The position numbers were made by a program, and so were the translations under genes. A stretch of DNA of 64,000 bases from Spirulina sp034932185 (GTDB lineage: Bacteria; Cyanobacteriota; Cyanobacteriia; Cyanobacteriales; Spirulinaceae): the NCBI RefSeq assembly GCF_034932185.1, contig NZ_JAYGHW010000065.1:62001-126000 (forward strand). Reading direction: 5' to 3'. The notes under the pieces were generated by a model. It made no database searches, was not told the DNA's origin, and worked only from the letters and a program-made list of their open reading frames with translations. Positions 61,008-64,000 of the stretch are shown in pieces (the stretch's first letter is position 1; each line of letters begins with the position of its first letter).

Positions 61008-62708
61008 CTAGCATTGGCGCGATCGCGCAATTTGCCAACTGAGGAAAATCACCGGAATCATCCCCACCAATAAAATCGCCAAGGCCGGGGCCGCTGCTTC
61101 AATCAACCGCTCATCGGAGGCATACTGATAGACCCGCACCGCCAACGTGTCAAAGTTAAAGGGGCGAATCACTAACGTTGCCGGCAATTCCTTCATCACA
61201 TCGACAAAAATCAGCATTGCTGCCGTCAGTAACCCACTTTGCAATAGGGGAACATGAACCTTTGCCAACGTCGAAAGGGGACTATGGCCCAGGCTGCGGG
61301 CCGCCTCATCGAGGTTGGGCTGAATTTTACCCAAGCTCGATTCCACCGTATGGAAGGAGACGGCGAGGAATCGCACCAAATAGGCAAAAATGAGGGCGGT
61401 GATTGTACCACTGAGGAGCAGGCCGGTGGAGATGTTAAAGTGCGATCGCATCCAACTATCAATGGCATTGTCCACCTGGCCCATGGGGATCAACGTCCCC
61501 ACCGCAATCACCGACCCCGGCACGGCGTAACCCATGGCCGCCAACCGCACCGATACCGTCATCCCCCAACTTTGGCGCAACCGCTGCCCATAGGCCATCA
61601 CAAGGGCTAAAACGACCCCCAACAGGGCGGTAATCGCCGACAGAATAAAGCTATGGGTGGAGAGTTGCCAAAAGGCGACATTGACGCTGCGCTCCCAATG
61701 GGCGATCGCCATTTGCATCAATAACCCTAAGGGTAAGAGACAACCCAACAGCACCGGCAACCCACAAAACAGGAAGGCCCCCGCCGCCCTTCCCCCTTTT
61801 AAAACGTAGGGCTGAAAGGGTTTAGCATGGCCGGCGGTTTGGTAATACTTCGCTTTGCGCCGTGACCACCGCTCCACCACAATCAACACCAAAATAAACA
61901 ACAACAACACCGCTGCCAATTGAGCCGCCGCATCCCGTTCCCCCATCCCCAACCAGGTGCGATAGATCCCCGTTGTGAAGGTGCTGATCCCGAAAAATTC
62001 CACCGTCCCGAAATCGTTGAGGGTTTCCATCAGGGCCAGGGCTAGCCCCGCAGCAATGGAGGGACGGGCCAGGGGCAACGCCACCCGCCAGAAGCTCCGC
62101 CAGGGGTTACAGCCGAGGGAACGACTGGCTTCGAGGGTACAGGTGCATTGCTCTAAAAAGGCGACGCGGGCGAGGAGGTAAACGTAGGGATAGAGGACGA
62201 GGACAAAAAGGGCGATCGCCCCCCCCATGGAGCGCACGGGCGGAAACCAATAGTCCTGCATACTGCCCCAACCGAATTGCGTCCGCAGCCAAGTTTGGAT
62301 CGGCCCGTAATATTCCAGCAGTTCTGTATAGACATAGGCGAGGAGATAGGAGGGGGCCGCCAAGGGGAGGAGCAGCAACCATTCTAAATTGCGACTACCG
62401 GGAAAACGGCACATGGTCACAAGCCAAGCGGTTCCTGTCCCCAGGATTAACACACCCATGCCCACCCCCACCATCAGGATCAGGGAGTGAGTGATATAAT
62501 CCTGCAAAACTGTGGCAACAAGATGCTGCCAGATCTCGCCGGAGTCTTGGAAGATACGGCTCAGGACGGCGAGAACAGGGAGGGAGATGATCAGGGCGAT
62601 CGCCCCCACGGTTAACGTCCAACTACTATTTAGCCCAGTGCGGGAAATGAGGTGAGCAATGAAATCCATTGCTCTATGGGTGGGTCGGGAAAAGGAAAAA
62701 CTAGACAA
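61008..62708 (-). CDS. futB: ferric iron ABC transporter permease
   Basis: This 566-residue permease has about 12 helices in two repeats. Each repeat has an EAA-type loop: EASRSLGCNPWRSFWRV and EAARSLGHSPLSTLAKV. This double-domain form is typical of Fbp/Fut/Thi-type iron or thiamine importers. It is divergent from an FbpC-like ATPase. No substrate-binding protein gene is in the window. The start may be 62708 or the internal ATG at 62669. Confidence 0.88.
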   Translation of the reverse strand: MSSFSFSRPTHRAMDFIAHLISRTGLNSSWTLTVGAIALIISLPVLAVLSRIFQDSGEIWQHLVATVLQDYITHSLILMVGVGMGVLILGTGTAWLVTMCRFPGSRNLEWLLLLPLAAPSYLLAYVYTELLEYYGPIQTWLRTQFGWGSMQDYWFPPVRSMGGAIALFVLVLYPYVYLLARVAFLEQCTCTLEASRSLGCNPWRSFWRVALPLARPSIAAGLALALMETLNDFGTVEFFGISTFTTGIYRTWLGMGERDAAAQLAAVLLLFILVLIVVERWSRRKAKYYQTAGHAKPFQPYVLKGGRAAGAFLFCGLPVLLGCLLPLGLLMQMAIAHWERSVNVAFWQLSTHSFILSAITALLGVVLALVMAYGQRLRQSWGMTVSVRLAAMGYAVPGSVIAVGTLIPMGQVDNAIDSWMRSHFNISTGLLLSGTITALIFAYLVRFLAVSFHTVESSLGKIQPNLDEAARSLGHSPLSTLAKVHVPLLQSGLLTAAMLIFVDVMKELPATLVIRPFNFDTLAVRVYQYASDERLIEAAAPALAILLVGMIPVIFLSWQIARSRQC

Positions 62709-62755
62709 GGGCGGCCTACGCTCCAGGGGCTTCCGATAACTTTAAGGCAAATTAA

Positions 62756-62794
62756 TGCAAATGACTTGCAATAATTTCTTTAGAATCATACTAT
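62756..62794. promoter_or_regulatory. candidate promoter and inverted repeat between futB and futC
   Basis: TGCAA (62756-62760) and TTGCA (62766-62770) form an inverted repeat spaced by ATGAC. TTGCAA at 62766-62771, a 17-base spacer and TACTAT at 62789-62794 make a reasonable -35/-10 pair pointing to futC. The AT-rich palindromic setting suits an iron-response (Fur) site, but the match to a Fur box is loose. Confidence 0.4.
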
Positions 62795-62871
62795 AAATCC
62801 TCTGTGCTGCATTGGCCCCGCTCTAAATTTCTTAACGGGATTGGCTCCTGCTCATCATCTTTGACTGCTCT

Positions 62872-63927
62872 ATGGCTGCACCCACCCTGGCAATTTCCAA
62901 ACTCACCAAACAGTTTGCCAATACCCTTCAACCGGCAGTGCGAGAGGTTTCCCTCGAACTGTACGACGGGGATATTTTGACGCTGTTGGGGCCTTCAGGT
63001 TGTGGCAAAACGACATTGCTGCGCTTGATTGCCGGGTTTGAAGATCCGGATGGGGGGGCGATTGCCATTAATGGCCAAACCGTCAGCGGTGGGGGGCAGA
63101 ATATCCCCCCGGAGCAGCGGGGGGTGGGGATGGTGTTTCAGGATTATGCGCTGTTTCCCCATTTAACGGTGGCGGAAAATATCGCCTTTGGTTTACAAAG
63201 TGGCGGCAAACTGACGGCAACGACGAAGGAGCGCATTGGCCAAGTGTTGCACCTCGTTGGGTTGGAGGGCTTGGGCCGCCGTTACCCCTACCAACTCTCC
63301 GGCGGCCAACAGCAGCGGGTGGCCCTGGCCCGCGCCTTAGCCCCCCGGCCCGCCCTCGTTTTACTGGATGAACCCCTGAGCAATTTAGATGTGCAGGTGC
63401 GATCGCACCTCCGCCAAGAACTGCGCCACATCCTCAAAGCCGCAGGCACATCGGCGGTTTTCGTCACCCATGACCAAGAGGAAGCCCTCGCCATTTCCGA
63501 TTGGGTGGGGGTGATGCAGGGGGGGCAATTGGAGCAGTTAGACCGCCCCGAAACGGTGTATTACGAGCCGCGATCGCGGTTTGTGGCGGAATTTGTCACC
63601 CAGGGCAATTTGATCCCCGCCCGACAGGAGGGAGATTTTTGGGTGACAGAATTGGGAGCCTTTAGCCTCGATAGCCCCTGGGATCGCCCCGATGCGGATT
63701 TAATGATTCGCCAAGAACAAATTCAACTGTTGCCTGATCCTGAAGGCTTAGGGGTGGTGAGCGATCGCCAATTCCTCGGTCGCGAACAAGCCTATCAAGT
63801 CCAACTCCCTAGCGGTACTACCCTCAAAGTCCGCACCATCACCCATCACCCCCTCGCGATCGGCACAAGGGTCGCGATCAAGATCGACCCCTTCGGTCTG
63901 CAACGCTTCCCCCCACCGGAAAAATAG
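62872..63927 (+). CDS. futC: ferric iron ABC transporter ATPase
   Basis: This 351-residue ABC ATPase has Walker A GPSGCGKTT (about 39-47), a Q-loop, signature LSGGQQQRVALARAL, Walker B ALVLLDEPLSNLD and a C-terminal TOBE-like regulatory domain. The length and motifs fit FbpC/FutC-type importers. It is divergent from the double-domain permease, so they probably form one complex. The exact substrate (Fe3+ versus related cations) is inferred. Confidence 0.88.
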   Translation: MAAPTLAISKLTKQFANTLQPAVREVSLELYDGDILTLLGPSGCGKTTLLRLIAGFEDPDGGAIAINGQTVSGGGQNIPPEQRGVGMVFQDYALFPHLTVAENIAFGLQSGGKLTATTKERIGQVLHLVGLEGLGRRYPYQLSGGQQQRVALARALAPRPALVLLDEPLSNLDVQVRSHLRQELRHILKAAGTSAVFVTHDQEEALAISDWVGVMQGGQLEQLDRPETVYYEPRSRFVAEFVTQGNLIPARQEGDFWVTELGAFSLDSPWDRPDADLMIRQEQIQLLPDPEGLGVVSDRQFLGREQAYQVQLPSGTTLKVRTITHHPLAIGTRVAIKIDPFGLQRFPPPEK

Positions 63928-64000
63928 TCCATTGTTTCAGACTGCGGCCTTGAGTCCGCCCCGGATCATTTAGTATATTAGTATGCTCGCAATCCAGGGA

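Overview
The window comes from a cyanobacterial chromosome. The HIP1 octamer GCGATCGC is scattered through most genes and gaps. Cyanobacteria-typical families include PipX, a PipY-SepF-ProC gene order, DUF3318, a DevBCA-type exporter, a NhaS3-like antiporter, FutB/FutC iron import, Uma2 proteins, pentapeptide-repeat proteins, a vMAP-N HTH protein and a Mo-nitrogenase C-terminal-like protein. Most of the window looks GC-rich by eye, but 54.5-59.3 kb is clearly AT-richer. The genus cannot be fixed from this sequence; a filamentous, non-model species is my guess. I saw no rRNA, tRNA, CRISPR array or transposase.

Layout. 0-6 kb: 3' part of a GAF histidine kinase, then devB-devC-devA (minus strand), divergent from a TetR regulator with a paired operator between them. 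6-18 kb: HerA-like ATPase, M20 amidohydrolase, DUF3318 protein, CNT nucleoside transporter, acpP-fabF, an HdrB-like protein, a secreted pentapeptide protein, a DUF922 protein and a CSP41-like epimerase. 18-24.3 kb: sbcD and sbcC, then about 1 kb without an obvious gene that holds a hairpin-rich tract and a small membrane ORF. 23.5-36 kb: murI and an AMIN-amidase, a cation/proton antiporter, a secreted protein with a possible structured leader, a PP2C phosphatase converging on a Zn/Mn-binding lipoprotein, a membrane glycosyltransferase, a VapBC-type pair and a sensor kinase. 36-40.5 kb: Crp regulator, yqgF-like and pqqD-like genes, nanE with a lasso-B2-like gene, and small genes. 40.6-43.5 kb: pipX-pipY-sepF-proC. 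43.7-47 kb: msrA divergent from a DUF4912 protein with about 350 residues of Met-rich repeat. 47-54.4 kb: speD, pentapeptide protein, CHAD protein, two sugar transferases, gamma-glutamyltransferase-like protein and Uma2. 54.5-60.1 kb: the AT-rich five-gene operon (SLOG, HisRS paralogue, methyltransferase, EgtD-like, GNAT), divergent from a stand-alone vMAP-N HTH gene. 60-64 kb: vWA protein and a divergent futB/futC pair.

The most promising uncharacterised system is the AT-rich operon. A complete second-type histidyl-tRNA synthetase is translationally coupled to a SLOG nucleotide-binding protein and followed by an EgtD-like histidine N-alpha-methyltransferase, another methyltransferase and a GNAT. 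No sulfur-insertion gene of ergothioneine synthesis is nearby. The second is the Met-rich repeat protein sharing a divergent promoter region with methionine sulfoxide reductase A.

Small repeats strongly shape the window. Heptamer tandem repeats sit directly 5' of several start codons. Palindromic elements supply or abut stop codons. Some elements carry nested insertions, including one inside HIP1 sites, and one palindrome is translated in frame inside a glycosyltransferase.
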